The notes under the pieces: generated by a model
The model's input: the letters and a program-made list of their open reading frames with translations, nothing else
Told to the model about the DNA's origin: nothing
Database searches by the model: none
Made by a program: the position numbers and the translations under genes
Assembly: GCA_021464525.1 (NCBI GenBank)
Contig: JADRCO010001227.1
Location: 1-21,168, forward strand
Length of the DNA: 21,168 nt
Direction: 5' to 3'
DNA from: Rhizophagus sp. LPA8_4_AMF
Lineage: Eukaryota; Glomeromycota; Glomeromycetes; Glomerales; Glomeraceae
Shown: piece by piece, positions 1 through 9,993 of the stretch
Layout of the letters: every line of letters begins with the position of its first letter
Position numbering within the stretch: the first letter of the stretch is position 1

Positions 1-59
1 TTTTTTGGGAACTCTTTATTCCGATTTTTTTTTAAAATTAAAATATTTTTTTAACGTTA

Positions 60-215
60 TGAATCTGTTAAAATATCCGTTATCAAACCTTTATCTTAAT
101 GGATAAACCGGATTGAACCCGATTAGCATCCGGATTGAAAATCCATTAATGGATGACAACCCGGATTTGTATTTTCTTAATGGATGCACCCGATTTACCC
201 TTTAACAATCCGGGC
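60..215. repeat. Degenerate CCGGATT / TTAATGGAT repeat remnant
   Basis: TTAATGGAT occurs three times (about 94, 144 and 178), interleaved with CCGGATT and CCCGATT. No ORF crosses it. The piece GGATAAACCGGATTGAACCC resembles GGATAAATCCAATCTGAACC inside the insertion at 12105-12429, so this may be a worn copy of a related non-autonomous element whose left end lies outside the window. The family relation is inferred from short similarity only. Confidence 0.4.
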
Positions 216-330
216 AGAACACTATCATAATCAAATGTTAATTTACCTTAATTTTAAATTTTATTTATTTTTTGTGATTTAATATATTAAACTTAATGAT
301 ATGATACAGAATTGCAGATCAATAAGAAAA

Positions 331-600
331 AATATGGTCGAGAGAAGGGAAGGGAAAGGGGAAAGGAAAAGGAAAATACGAAGGGGAAGGAAAAGAAAAG
401 GACGGGGAATGGGACGAGAAAGAAAAAGATAGAGCGAAGGAATACACACATTAACACACATACCCATACAGGCATACACAACACACCCCACGCACTCCCA
501 CACCGCACAACACACAACACACACCAAAGGAAAGGAAAAGGGGGAAAAGACAAGGGAAAAGGAAAGAACAAGTGAAAGGAAAACATACCCACCACCCACC
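331..600. repeat. Low-complexity block: purine tract, CA-rich tract, purine tract
   Basis: Positions 340-376 are purine only and the GA-rich character continues to about 440. About 442-523 is CA-rich with many ACAC steps, and 523-580 returns to GA-rich sequence. Open frames here (312-575 on +, 279-679 on -) are composition artefacts with extreme amino-acid bias and are not annotated as genes. Polypurine tracts of this length can form triplex DNA; that is general knowledge, not shown here. Confidence 0.75.
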
Positions 601-996
601 TAAATGCGAAAAGACAAGAGAAAGAGATATTAAAAGACAAAATAAAATGTAAAAAAAAAAGTATATAAATCCAGCTCATGAAAAGTTTTCAATGACTCAT
701 GTTGAAGTATATTCAGCAGTTGGTAAACTTAAACTTGTATAAAATACTTATTTTTTCTTTCATTTTACAATTCGTTACATTTTTCGTTTTTTAATGATAT
801 TAGGTCATGCTTGTACTGTATAATACAAATTAAACTTATTTGCATCTTTAAAAACATTTACTATACATGCATTAGTAATTTAATCTGCAATTTACTTGTA
901 TATATTCTTTTGATATAAAATTAATAAATGTATTTTTTTTTTTTTTATTTGGTCTTTTAAATTCTTTATTGTCCGTCTTTAGATTTTGTCCTTTTA

Positions 997-1560
997 TTAG
1001 TTTGCCGATCCAATAAAATTCTCCGAGTCAATTTCTTTCTTTGTCTCTTTCAGCATATCTTTTGACTTCAATAATTTCCTTCTTAATACGAGTTTGATAA
1101 TATCCCATAACTTTTCTTTGTCTCCTATTTTAACATTTTCTAGAATTAGTTCATTATAATCCATTATGACGTTAGATTTTATGATCTGTATTTAATCCCG
1201 TCTCCATTAATTACTTCATGTTTTATTTTATTCTTAACAATACCTTACCACCATTCTTTACCGATAATTATGAATATCTACTAAATCATAAGGTGCCTTT
1301 TTTCCTTTGTACATTTTCATTAAAATTTCTCATAATGACTATTTCTTGATCCTTTTTATTCGCTTCGAATATCGTTTTTTTGTTCCTTCAATTTCTAATT
1401 TCTTTTGTTTACTATCATTAGGAACATATGAAAGAATTGACTTTTTACCAAATATTATCTTATTTTATAACAATACTGGTTTCTTCGCTAATATTAACAG
1501 TCCGCATTTTTTACCATTGTAATCGTTAACAATGCTATTTTTTTATCTTATTCTTTTCCA
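997..1560 (-). pseudogene. Decayed minus-strand coding-like remnant, family unknown
   Basis: Read on the minus strand, several short Lys/Glu/Ile-rich frames follow each other with stops and frame changes. One is about 16 codons near 1500-1560 (GKKCGLLILAKK). Another, about 1365-1450, starts KSILSYVPNDSKQKK. The last is an intact 55-codon ORF at 1164-997 starting MDYNELILENVKIGDKEKLW. The texture resembles a worn retroelement or duplicated-gene ORF, but no domain or catalytic motif is visible and the family is unknown. It lies in a gene-free region between a low-complexity block and an AT-rich spacer. Confidence 0.3.
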
Positions 1561-1564
1561 TTGT

Positions 1565-2447
1565 AAAAATATATCTGCTTTTAGAATTTAATTTCATCTC
1601 GTTATTATTTATTATACCAAATTTTTCTTTTTTAATAAAACGTTTGGTAGAATTTATTTATCCATTGCGAAAAAATAAATAATATTTAACCTATTGATTT
1701 CTGATATACAATTTATTTTCTTCGTTAATCAAAACAAATATTGTCGGGGAAAGTCTGTTGTAATCAGTATAGAGGTATAAGTTTATTATAATTAAATAAA
1801 TTACCTTTAAATTACCCTAATTATTACAATATTTGTAAAAAGAGGCTACTTGTTAAAAAGGTTTTACACCAATTATTTTCATTAAAATTATATTATGATC
1901 AGAAGAATGAATTTATAAAAAGAAAAGTCTGTGTAGCGTCGTTGCGTTATGAGCTGACCACGTGGTGTGGTTATATAATCAAATGCGCAGAACGATTTTT
2001 TCAACATAGCTAAATCGTAATATATAAATTGAATTGCTTTGTTATTAGTGGAGATATTTATTTATATTTGGTTAATTAACAGTTTAGTAGTATATAAAAG
2101 CTAAATAAGCCAATTATTATATTATTTAATAATTCAACAAATTTACAGACCTGCGTCTTTTAATTTTATTTTATAGAGAGATTCGGAGGTGCAGACGGTT
2201 AGTAATTCTCTGAGGTAATTCTCTATAATTGGAATATGGTGATTTAATTTTTTTAGCATATGCTATTGATTTATTTTAGATAATATTCGGATGGATATAC
2301 GCGATTTCCTGTAAATATATGTTTATTTATGATTTGATTTGTTATATATTATATATATTACATTATTACACCCTGTTTATACGATTGTTTACGACGCATT
2401 CGCATTACATACGCACACACCCACTCAACACCACTACACGCATAAAA
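1565..2447. other. Gene-free AT-rich stretch with CACGTG palindrome and TATA-like site
   Basis: No ORF of note. The perfect 10-bp palindrome ACCACGTGGT is at 1957-1966, an E-box-type core, inside a less AT-rich patch (about 1935-1995). A TATATAAAAG box is near 2091. A second less AT-rich patch, about 2145-2225, contains CAGACCTGCGTC and GGTGCAGACGG. This could be the promoter and leader of an unidentified or non-coding transcript, or a repeat fragment. Around 2215-2257 the sequence could be read as a short GTAATT..TTTTTAG intron, which is weak. Confidence 0.25.
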
Positions 2448-3968
2448 TTAATCTAATACAGTTTTAACATAAACACTATTCCATAATTCTTCTTGATGTT
2501 TATAATTTTTAATTACACCATTACTTTCATATTTTTTAATTAATCCAGGATAATTTAATAAAAAATTATTTTTTTCACCAGTTTCTAATAATAAAGATTT
2601 TCTACCTTTCCAATTTGAAAAAAATGATTCTAAAGAATTATAATCAAATTTCCAATTAAAATAAAAACCGATCTTATATAAATTTTTTGGAGATTTTTCA
2701 ATTAATAAATTTAATAATTTATTACCATCAACCATATTAATATCTTCACCTTCATAAACTGATTCAAAAATGATACCTTTTAAATGATGACATTTAATTA
2801 ATAAATTTTCTAATTCATCAAAATCACAATTTTTCATAATAATTGTAACATATTCTATATTTAAACAATTTTGATAAATTGTTTTAATAAAATTTCCAGA
2901 ATTTTCAATATCATAAGTTACAAAATATATTCCAATTTTACAAAGTTTTCCTTGAACTTTTTCAATTATTTTGATGGCTAATGAAATTGAAACAAAATAT
3001 AATAATAAAGTATGAAGTTTAGGACAACATGAATTTCTTATAATAATATCATCATTTATTCTTTCATTAGGTATATTTTTACTCAACGCCAATTTTTGTA
3101 AATTAATAGAATTTTCAAGAATATAAGATATAAAAGAATTTTTAGAACAAAAATCCAAACTAAGTTCTCTTAAATTAATGGCATGAAATTTTAAAGCTGT
3201 ACCAATTCTTTTTAAATCATCTTGAAGAAATGCTTCATCATCATCTTCATCAGATTGATGATCAAAATCAACGACTTGAACCTTTTTTTGTACTTTAATT
3301 AATCTTGCAAGTCCAGGATTATCAATCAAATCTTCAAACACAAACTTATTAATTGAATCACAAATTTGAGCCAAACCATAAAAGAATGATTGATCATTTC
3401 TTGCATTACATCTTAATTCATAAAGTCTAGATAAACAATTTTCTGCTCCAGGAAAATTATGTAATTGATGTTTTAAATGATGAGTTGAATAAAACATATC
3501 TAAATAATTCAATGATGAACAATTATTCATAAATAATTTAAATAATTCTTGTTCAAAAGAAAATAATTGATATCCTGTTTCTCCATTATTATCAAATCCA
3601 AGAATTTTATTAGCAAAAATATAAATATGACTTAATTTTATACTTTTAATATATATTATATAATTAAATAATGGTTTTTCTTTTGTTGAAATTATTTTAA
3701 TATCTTGATTCATTAAGAAATTTCTGGATTTTTCTGGAAGATATAAAAGTATCATTTTAAAAAGTGATTTATATTTTTCTATCATTTTTTTACTAATTTC
3801 TTCATTTTCGTCAGGATCTTCAAAAAATTTCCATACATCATTCCATAAAATTGGAACTACCGTTTCACACCAAAATTTATTAACTAATAAACAAGAATGT
3901 AAAGATTTTTGATCATCATTTAATTCTTCAAAAATATAAATAAGAACATCTTTGTTGAGATTTATCAT
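2448..3968 (-). CDS. F-box protein with LRR-like C-terminal region (copy 1)
   Basis: A single-exon ORF of 506 codons. I chose the Met at 3968 because MINLNKDVLIYIFEELND aligns with the start of the second copy at 17243. The frame stays open for 39 codons to 4085, but that extension is encoded by homopolymer runs (FFFFF, KKK) and looks like untranslated leader. Residues about 3-45 form an F-box-like motif: LNKDVLIYIFEEL, then SCLLVNKFWCETVVPILW. F-box motifs bind Skp1 in SCF ubiquitin ligases; the rest usually recognises substrate. Residues about 150-450 carry irregular leucine-rich segments such as NLRELSLDF and NLQKLALS. An acidic run (DEDDDE) lies near 240-245. The C-terminal FFSNWKGR motif recurs in copy 2. 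Large F-box families are typical of Glomeromycotina. The substrate is unknown. Confidence 0.8.
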   Translation of the reverse strand: MINLNKDVLIYIFEELNDDQKSLHSCLLVNKFWCETVVPILWNDVWKFFEDPDENEEISKKMIEKYKSLFKMILLYLPEKSRNFLMNQDIKIISTKEKPLFNYIIYIKSIKLSHIYIFANKILGFDNNGETGYQLFSFEQELFKLFMNNCSSLNYLDMFYSTHHLKHQLHNFPGAENCLSRLYELRCNARNDQSFFYGLAQICDSINKFVFEDLIDNPGLARLIKVQKKVQVVDFDHQSDEDDDEAFLQDDLKRIGTALKFHAINLRELSLDFCSKNSFISYILENSINLQKLALSKNIPNERINDDIIIRNSCCPKLHTLLLYFVSISLAIKIIEKVQGKLCKIGIYFVTYDIENSGNFIKTIYQNCLNIEYVTIIMKNCDFDELENLLIKCHHLKGIIFESVYEGEDINMVDGNKLLNLLIEKSPKNLYKIGFYFNWKFDYNSLESFFSNWKGRKSLLLETGEKNNFLLNYPGLIKKYESNGVIKNYKHQEELWNSVYVKTVLD

Positions 3969-4085
3969 CGTACTTTGTTTCTTTTTAAAGTGAAAAAAAA
4001 AAAATGATTTTTTTTTTATTTTGCGAAAAAAGTTGAGAACCAAAATTCTTATGTGGTTAACTTTCCTTTTATATACGTTGATCAT

Positions 4086-5100
4086 ACCTTACTGGTATCA
4101 CAAATCCTCATCAACCTTAATGTGTCACAAGTTTAATTTCTATAGACGACGATCATGACTGGAACAAAATTGGTGACAATGCTTAACCGTTAAAAGGCTT
4201 AATAATTCCAAACAAAGATAATAATAAAAAAAAAGAAAAATCAAAAATGAAGAACAATTTTATTATGATAAATGTTAAATCAATATAAACAATAAGTAAA
4301 AAAAATATGTGTATGTATAATTTTTTTATTAATTGTTTTTATAACACAATTGATTGAATAATATATTGCATATTTGTTTGTATTTTATACATTTGTTGTG
4401 GCGCAGTAATTATAACTTTTTTATACAAAAGTAAAATTCATCTAATTTTAAAATAATATGCACGAAATCGAATTTATATTTAAATACAACATGAAATAAG
4501 ATGTTGTGTTCATTATCTTAAACCATTATTTCTTCCTATTGAGTAAAAAAGAATTTTACAAAGATGTAATATGTATGAATTTAATTTTTGAAAGTGAAGA
4601 ATGACTAAATATTTGAAGTTATCAAAATAATATATTATTAATATTATATACGGTGAATAAAATACTAAGAAATTAATTTAGTAACAATATTAAATTATAT
4701 TAATAATACAGTAATAGAAAATGTGGTTACAAATCAAATTTGTTACTCAGTATGTAGCTTTTATCATAACGTTCATATCTTATTTTCTTTAAAAGGAACT
4801 ATTAAAATGTAATATAAAGGCGTAAATATTAAATCATATGACGGTTACGGGAAAGGGCCAACATTATGCAGAATTATGAATAACTCGGGTCGGAGATTAT
4901 TTTTTGGTCAAAATGGCTTTCGGTGAAATGTCCCGATACCATCATATGACAGCCTAACCGATACAATCACCTGTAATGCACCAATGGTCAAAAATAAATA
5001 ATTTTATATTTTATATAATCATATTATAATGTTTTAATGCTATACACGGTAAATTTATTATTTAATATTGGAAGGGAATACGATTTAAAGTAATAAAGAG
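4086..5100. other. Intergenic AT-rich region, no gene seen
   Basis: There are no credible ORFs. Position 4086 onward is upstream of F-box copy 1 and should include its promoter, but no clear core element can be chosen in this composition. Around 4840-4990 a less AT-rich patch contains TTTCGGTGAAATGTCCCGAT. The core CGGTGAAATG recurs at about 5290, suggesting a worn fragment of the same repeat family. Confidence 0.4.
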
Positions 5101-5108
5101 TGAAAAAA

Positions 5109-5305
5109 TCGACAATCATTTCACCGACAATTATCTCAATGTCAAACGTTTCACTGCCAGGGAAATTTCGCAAACAAGTGTTTCGCCGACGATCATCTCG
5201 CTGACAAGGAAATTTAGGATTAGAGTAGGTTAGGTAAAGGGTTAAGATAAGTGGATTAGGATTTCAAAACCGTCTATGAAATGACTGTCGGTGAAATGAA
5301 TCAGA
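5109..5305. repeat. Small inverted-repeat element with CATTTCACCGACA ends
   Basis: The left part reads TCATTTCACCGACAAT (about 5116-5131). The right part at about 5284-5300 reads TGTCGGTGAAATGA, its reverse complement. Inside, a second copy of the left motif (TTTCGCCGACGATCATCTC at 5181) lies 62 bp after the first (5119). The middle (5215-5265) is a run of degenerate TTAGG-like steps. The element is about 190 bp with no ORF, so it is a non-autonomous repeat. Target duplications were not recognised. Confidence 0.45.
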
Positions 5306-5894
5306 CTCGAAAAGCTCCGTTTAACTTATAAACTTCAAACATATAATAAACTATAATTATAATTATTGTATCCGTTTTATGTAAGCACCAGTCAACATAA
5401 TAATTAAGTAAATAATAATTTTCTAGACGAGGATGCATTCACCTTTCCATATTAAAACTCTACTATTATATAAAATTTCATAATATTGATTATTTACGTT
5501 ATAATAAAGCTTTAAATGAAAAAATTTCTTTTTTTTTTTCATCTTAAATGCCATAAAAAAATTTATCATATATACTTGAAAATTGTCCATATTTCAATAT
5601 CTTCCTTCATATAGGTTAGGTATGATTTTCTTTAATTTTAGTAGTGACTGAAATTGGATCTTTAAATTCAGATAAATGAAATTAAAATTTCGATTTTATT
5701 TTAATTTCAAGTTAACATATTATCAGATCATGTGACCATATGAAATTCTGCAGTCATTTGATTTTCGATCACGTGATCCGTGCTTTTTTATGGTATTTTT
5801 GCAGTTCTGATTTCTGATGACGTGAAGAAAGAATTTTTTATTTATCTATATAATGCTTTATAAATTATTATCATTGTATTATATATTAATATTA

Positions 5895-6190
5895 TTTAAA
5901 ATTTTACTAAATTTGAATTTCAGTTACACTAATTCAATCAGCATCGTAACTGAAATTTAAAATTTAACTGAATTTAAAATTCAATTGTGCTAATTTCAAT
6001 CAGCACTGTAACTAAAATGAAAATTTTTAATTCAGTTATGCTAATTTCAGTCAGCACTGTGAATGAAATTAAAATTTTAATTGAATTTGAAATTCAGTTA
6101 TGCTAATTTTAGTCAGCATCGTAACTGAAATTAAAATTTTAACTGAATTTGAAATTCAGTTACACTAATTTCAGTCATCACCATAACTGA
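5895..6190. repeat. 62-bp tandem repeat, about 4.5 copies, each self-complementary
   Basis: The marker TCAGCA (or TCATCA) occurs at 5938, 6000, 6051, 6113 and 6175, giving spacings of 62, 51, 62 and 62 bp; the 51-bp unit has lost 11 bp. Within a unit, GTAACTGAAATT and AAATTCAGTTAC are near-inverted copies of each other, so every unit can fold into a hairpin. One further unit in the same orientation sits beyond the ORF at about 7331-7375. Confidence 0.75.
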
Positions 6191-6352
6191 AAATTATTGT
6201 TTATTTTATTTTTTTTTAATATTTTCTTTATTAGTATTATAATCATTATTCAATATAAACGGTTATAACTTGGACGTAATACATTATATCAATAAAGTTT
6301 CTAACAAAAATCTATACATTAAAACATCTACTCTATTAAACTATCCACTTAT

Positions 6353-7306
6353 CTAATCTAAAATCGGATATTCATTAGCATATCTCGAACTTCTAAAATT
6401 AATAAAATCATTAAACTTCCATAAATCACTAATCTCAATTTTATTCCAATTATCATCTAATTTTCCAGTATTTTCTAATGCATGACCTATCCATCGATTC
6501 AAAATATCATAAAAAAATCTTTTCTGAGATCCTCTTGCATCCCCCAAAGAACTTACACATGATCTATTAAATTTCGCATTTTGTTTCATTTGTCTAGTGG
6601 TACCTTTCGTACGTTCCCATTCTATCATCTGTTTACACCTTGGAATCCAAATGTATTCTCGTGAAAAATCCATGATGCCTGCAACAAACATTTTAATCGC
6701 GTCTTTAAAGACTTTATCTTTAATCCCCAAATATAATTTTTCGTTTATTAACCCTTTAATCGCTTCGTGAAATATTCTTCCATTAAAAACCATGAACGAT
6801 CTATCATTAAGAACTTGAAAAAGACTCGCATGATAATTAAATGACAACCTATAATCCTTACAATCTAAATAATTTTTTGATCTTCCAAAAGCTTCATTAA
6901 TAATATTATTGATTGTAGTCTCATTTTTCTTGCATATCCAAATATGAGTCCATATTTTATGCGTAAATACATATTTGCAACATCGACTACTTTCATAAAC
7001 CTCCGGATTACGTTTATTTAAGATATCCATTACTGGTAGAATTTCTAAAAAGTTTTTTAATTTATAAGCTGTACGTTCATTATTCATATCATTTAAGTCT
7101 TCATTATAATCCTTCATTATAAATTCAAACGATCGTTCCCAATCAATCTGTATATCCATTATATTTAATCTATATGAACGATTAATACTAAGTGAAAGCC
7201 AATCTGCTTTATCATATTTAAGCTGATTCATCTTCTTCATAAATTGCCTTTGTTTCTCTTTAATCAAATTACTTCTCCAATATGGCAAAAATTCCCAAGT
7301 CATCAA
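6353..7306 (-). CDS. LINE ORF2 C-terminal-like protein fragment, 317 codons
   Basis: An intact ORF beginning MMTWEFLPYW and ending NEYPILD. No reverse transcriptase or endonuclease motifs are present. Residues about 80-130 (KNFLEILPVMDILNKRNPEVY, followed by a Cys pair and WTHIWICKKNETTINNII) resemble the degenerate zinc-knuckle segment after the reverse transcriptase in LINE-type ORF2 proteins of these fungi. The segment IWIPRCKQMIEWERTKG near residues 225-242 resembles their conserved C-terminal patch. This assignment is from memory of the family, not a search. A full LINE ORF2 is normally over 1000 residues, so this would be a 5'-truncated or domesticated piece. It sits inside the inverted-repeat element at 5644-7481. 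The open frame suggests recent insertion or selection. Confidence 0.5.
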   Translation of the reverse strand: MMTWEFLPYWRSNLIKEKQRQFMKKMNQLKYDKADWLSLSINRSYRLNIMDIQIDWERSFEFIMKDYNEDLNDMNNERTAYKLKNFLEILPVMDILNKRNPEVYESSRCCKYVFTHKIWTHIWICKKNETTINNIINEAFGRSKNYLDCKDYRLSFNYHASLFQVLNDRSFMVFNGRIFHEAIKGLINEKLYLGIKDKVFKDAIKMFVAGIMDFSREYIWIPRCKQMIEWERTKGTTRQMKQNAKFNRSCVSSLGDARGSQKRFFYDILNRWIGHALENTGKLDDNWNKIEISDLWKFNDFINFRSSRYANEYPILD

Positions 7307-7481
7307 CTGAATTTATCACTTATAAAAACAATAACTGAAATTAAAATTTTAACTAAATTTGAAATTCGGTTACAAACCCTTTAGCTGAAATTAAAATTCA
7401 GACATCTGAAATTTTTCATTTAATTGATCGTCAAATTTTAATTTCAAATTTAAAGATCAGCTAGATTTCAATTTCAGTCAC

Positions 7482-8067
7482 AACATATACAAAATATCAT
7501 ATACTAACTTGTAACCATCAATAAACATGAAATATTCTTATTATTATACTGTATATTATTTTTTTTATAGCATAAATGCAAATAATATTACAGTACATTA
7601 TGATATTTGTGAATTCAGTTAATATAAAACACAAAAACAAATGTAGTTAGATACTTAAGCTAAAAATTGTATTCGTTCCCTTTGTTACAGAAATCATTGT
7701 CAAGGTAACTTATAGTATTGTAGAGGGATGAGTGCCTTCCATGGGATTATAACAAGTCGGTTTTAAAATGTAATAAAGAAAATGCAAAACTAAAATGATG
7801 TATGTACCAAAGTCATCAATCAAGGTACTTTGATTTTGGTTCCATGTGATTTAATTGTGTGTTCGAGTCTGGAAAGTGGGACAACACGATTCATGAATTG
7901 TTCTAACATCATGGTTTTGCAGTTTATACTTGGAACGATATTGTAGGGATCTGTTTGTTATGTTGTTATTCTTTTTTTTTTTTGTTTAAATTGTCGTTTC
8001 TGGTTTTCTAAACGGGTAAGTACGTTTTAAGCGAAATCGGTTTGATATCACGTGACAACTGTTCCAA
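7482..8067. other. Intergenic, no gene seen
   Basis: AT-rich, with a T run at 7972-7984 and less AT-rich patches near 7720-7760 and 7860-7960. I see no ORF, RNA gene or clear repeat. A TCACGTGA palindrome lies at 8048-8055, just outside the next inverted-repeat element. Confidence 0.4.
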
Positions 8068-9244
8068 CCCCAGTATCACCACAAAAAATTTCACCCACGT
8101 GATTTTGTGACGTCTGAATTTTAATTGGCACAATGTTTATTTCATATTATAACGTTTATCTTAGGAAAAAAAAAATCAAAAAAGTCAGAAAAACTGATAT
8201 TTTCCCTTTAACATATTAATCATTTTAATATTTTTACAATAAATACATTTGAAAATAACCCTTTTCACTTGATTAAATTTAATTTTAATAAACAAATAAA
8301 TAGTATTGATAGTGTTTACAATATTGTAAAAATGCTAAGTACTCCATAAATATAAAGCTAATTTAATAAAAATCACTATCTAAGTAATCCCAATCCTGCT
8401 AATAACTTTACTTAATCTCCAAAGATTTAGCAAAAGTACCAAAATTACACTGTAAAGTGAAAAATCAACCGCGCGCGGCACAGTAATTTACATAAAAATA
8501 TTCATACTATTGCAAATATTAAAGATATATTGATAAAATTTAATATTTGTGTGGCTTCATACCTGCTAAACAACTTTGCTTAAGCACCTAAACCTATTAC
8601 ATTTAGCTAAAGTCCTGAAATTACACTACAAAGATAAAAAAACAAATGCAACTCAGTAATTTCTTTTAAAAAACGGCAATATTTTTACAAAAATAATATA
8701 CATACTTGTTAAATAACTTTCTTCAAGCGCTCAAACCTTGTTTCACTTAGCTAAATATTACAAAATCTATAAAAAAAGCGCGTCTACTGTAAATAAAAAC
8801 TAACAATAGCTTTATAACAATATTCTACACTCAAGCTTTTCAAAAATATTTAATTTTTTTTTATTGTTTAATGGATTTTTAAATAATATTTAAACATGAA
8901 AAAAGCGGAGAGAAAAAAGATTAGTTTTTGCTGTAATGAATAAACAATAAACAAATATACTGATTGTGCCACCGCCGCACCGCGCCACACAAATAAAAGG
9001 TATTTTGTGAAAAGTGCTATTGATTCTACATCTTCATTAGCATCCTAAACAAATATTAAAATTTCAGAAACCCGAAAACCATCAAATAGTCATACTAAAC
9101 CTGATTGTGGTTCGAGTGACATGATGAATAATTTTATTTATTTCAAAATGATGATAATATTTTTCTTTATTTTTATTTCTCTACATTTGTTTTGGTTACA
9201 TACATCACGTGGGGTGAAATTTTTTGTGGTGATATCATACTGGG
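8068..9244. mobile_element. Segment bounded by a 35-40 bp inverted repeat pair
   Basis: The left arm, 8068-8102, reads CCCAGTATCACC, then ACAAAAAATTTCACCCACGTGA. The right arm, 9205-9244, is its reverse complement with a few inserted bases, including CACGTGGGGTGAAATTTTTT and a terminal CTGGG. Both arms contain CACGTG. No transposase-like ORF lies between them; the short frame at 9121-9342 runs through the right arm and looks incidental. The interior contains a diverged tandem repeat (8393-8780). It is likely a non-autonomous element of about 1.18 kb, but target duplications were not recognised. Confidence 0.45.
8393..8780. repeat. Three diverged tandem repeats with CTGCTAAATAACTTT core
   Basis: Related blocks start near 8395, 8571 and 8706. 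Each begins with a CTGCTAA/TTGTTAA core and AACTTT. It then has CTTAA or TTCAA, CTCC/CACC/GCTC, a TTTAGC/CTTAGC element, and in the first two AAATTACACTRYAAAG. The spacing is uneven (about 176 and 135 bp) and similarity is moderate, so this is an old repeat. Confidence 0.45.
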
Positions 9245-9576
9245 AAGATTCCACCGATCATGATATTACGATGGCGATGGCAAATACTCGACTGATACGT
9301 GATACAACGAATACAATAAACAAAGTTACGCCTTCCAAGTAAACAATGGCCACCTTACTTCTTTTAATAAAAATGTACGGAGTTAATTATAGAAATATTG
9401 CTTAAAGAATGTCGTAATACAAAAATTATATGTTGTAATAGGTTGCAACCTATTAAATATATGTAGTAATGTGATTGTAACTAGTTAAAATCATTAAGCC
9501 TAACATCTTTAATATTGCTTGAATTGCAAAATTGTTAAGAAGGCTTTTAATTCATGCATTTCAATTAACAAAATCT

Positions 9577-9771
9577 GCCCTATAAAAACGAAATGAGTTA
9601 AATTTGGTTTATATTTGTGCTCATTTGTAATAAAAGTCTAAAAAAGCACCATTTTGTTTAATCTTTATTTATTTGAATATTACATAAATCAGACAAACTG
9701 GTGCTTTTTTTAGACGTTTTACACATGAACACAAATATTAAACGAATTCAACACATTTCCTTTTATAGGGC
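9577..9771. mobile_element. 195-bp fold-back MITE-like element
   Basis: The left arm starts GCCCTATAAAAACGAAATG and runs through AGTCTAAAAAAGCACCA. The right arm, read as reverse complement from 9771, gives GCCCTATAAAAGGAAATG and runs through CGTCTAAAAAAAGCACCAG. The arms are about 80 bp with scattered mismatches around a loop of about 33 bp, so the whole element is nearly one hairpin. No ORF is present. I could not identify a clear target-site duplication. Confidence 0.7.
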
Positions 9772-9790
9772 ATGCACCAATTTAATGCGG

Positions 9791-9993
9791 GTATACGCCC
9801 TGTAAAAAAAGTCGATCCGTCTTTTAGATTCCATCTTTTTTCCATAAAAGGCTCGTATTTCCGGAATTAGTAACCTTATATCACGGAATTTATCGAATTA
9901 GTTACATTTTTCCGTGAATGGATCCGTGCAAGCCTCATTTTTACGGAGTTTTTACAGAAATAACGGATAAAATTTTTTATAGGGACGCATGTA
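9791..9993. mobile_element. Short inverted-repeat element adjacent to the fold-back MITE
   Basis: The left end contains GTATACGCCCTGTAAAAAAA followed by ATCCGT. The reverse complement of the right end reads TATACATGCGTCCCTATAAA and continues AAAATTTTATCCGT. The arms are about 30 bp and imperfect. The interior repeats CCGTG/ACGGA steps and a GAATTAGT(T)AC motif twice. The ends resemble those of the neighbour at 9577-9771 (CCCTATAAAA), so the two may be relatives. Confidence 0.45.

Larger units (their letters stand above)
5644..7481. mobile_element. Candidate 1.84-kb element with terminal inverted repeats, carrying one ORF
   Basis: The left end at 5644 reads GTGACTGAAATT, then GATCTTTAAATT and GAAATTAAAATTT. 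The reverse complement of the right end at 7481 gives the same blocks in the same order, with small indels between them. The arms cover about 5644-5690 and 7440-7481. The interior holds a 62-bp satellite on the left (5895-6190), a single related unit on the right (about 7331-7375) and the ORF at 6353-7306 on the minus strand. No convincing target-site duplication is visible, so the exact ends are uncertain. Alternatives are a LINE fragment inserted in a palindromic satellite, or a non-autonomous DNA transposon that captured an ORF. Confidence 0.5.

Noticed and set aside
279..679. Open frames on both strands in the purine/CA block
   Set aside because: They come from low-complexity DNA without stops; the predicted proteins are runs of Ser/Phe/Leu or Lys/Arg/Gly with no domain.
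1307..1522. 71-codon plus-strand ORF
   Set aside because: It is Phe/Ile-rich, lies opposite the decayed minus-strand remnant, and shows no domain.
3969..4085. N-terminal extension of F-box copy 1 to the ATG at 4085
   Set aside because: The added 39 residues are encoded by homopolymers and are absent from the aligned start of copy 2.
5215..5265. Possible interstitial telomere repeat (TTAGG-like steps)
   Set aside because: The steps are irregular and never form consecutive exact telomere units.
9121..9342. 73-codon ORF with a hydrophobic start
   Set aside because: It runs through the right arm of an inverted-repeat element and has no matching context of a gene.
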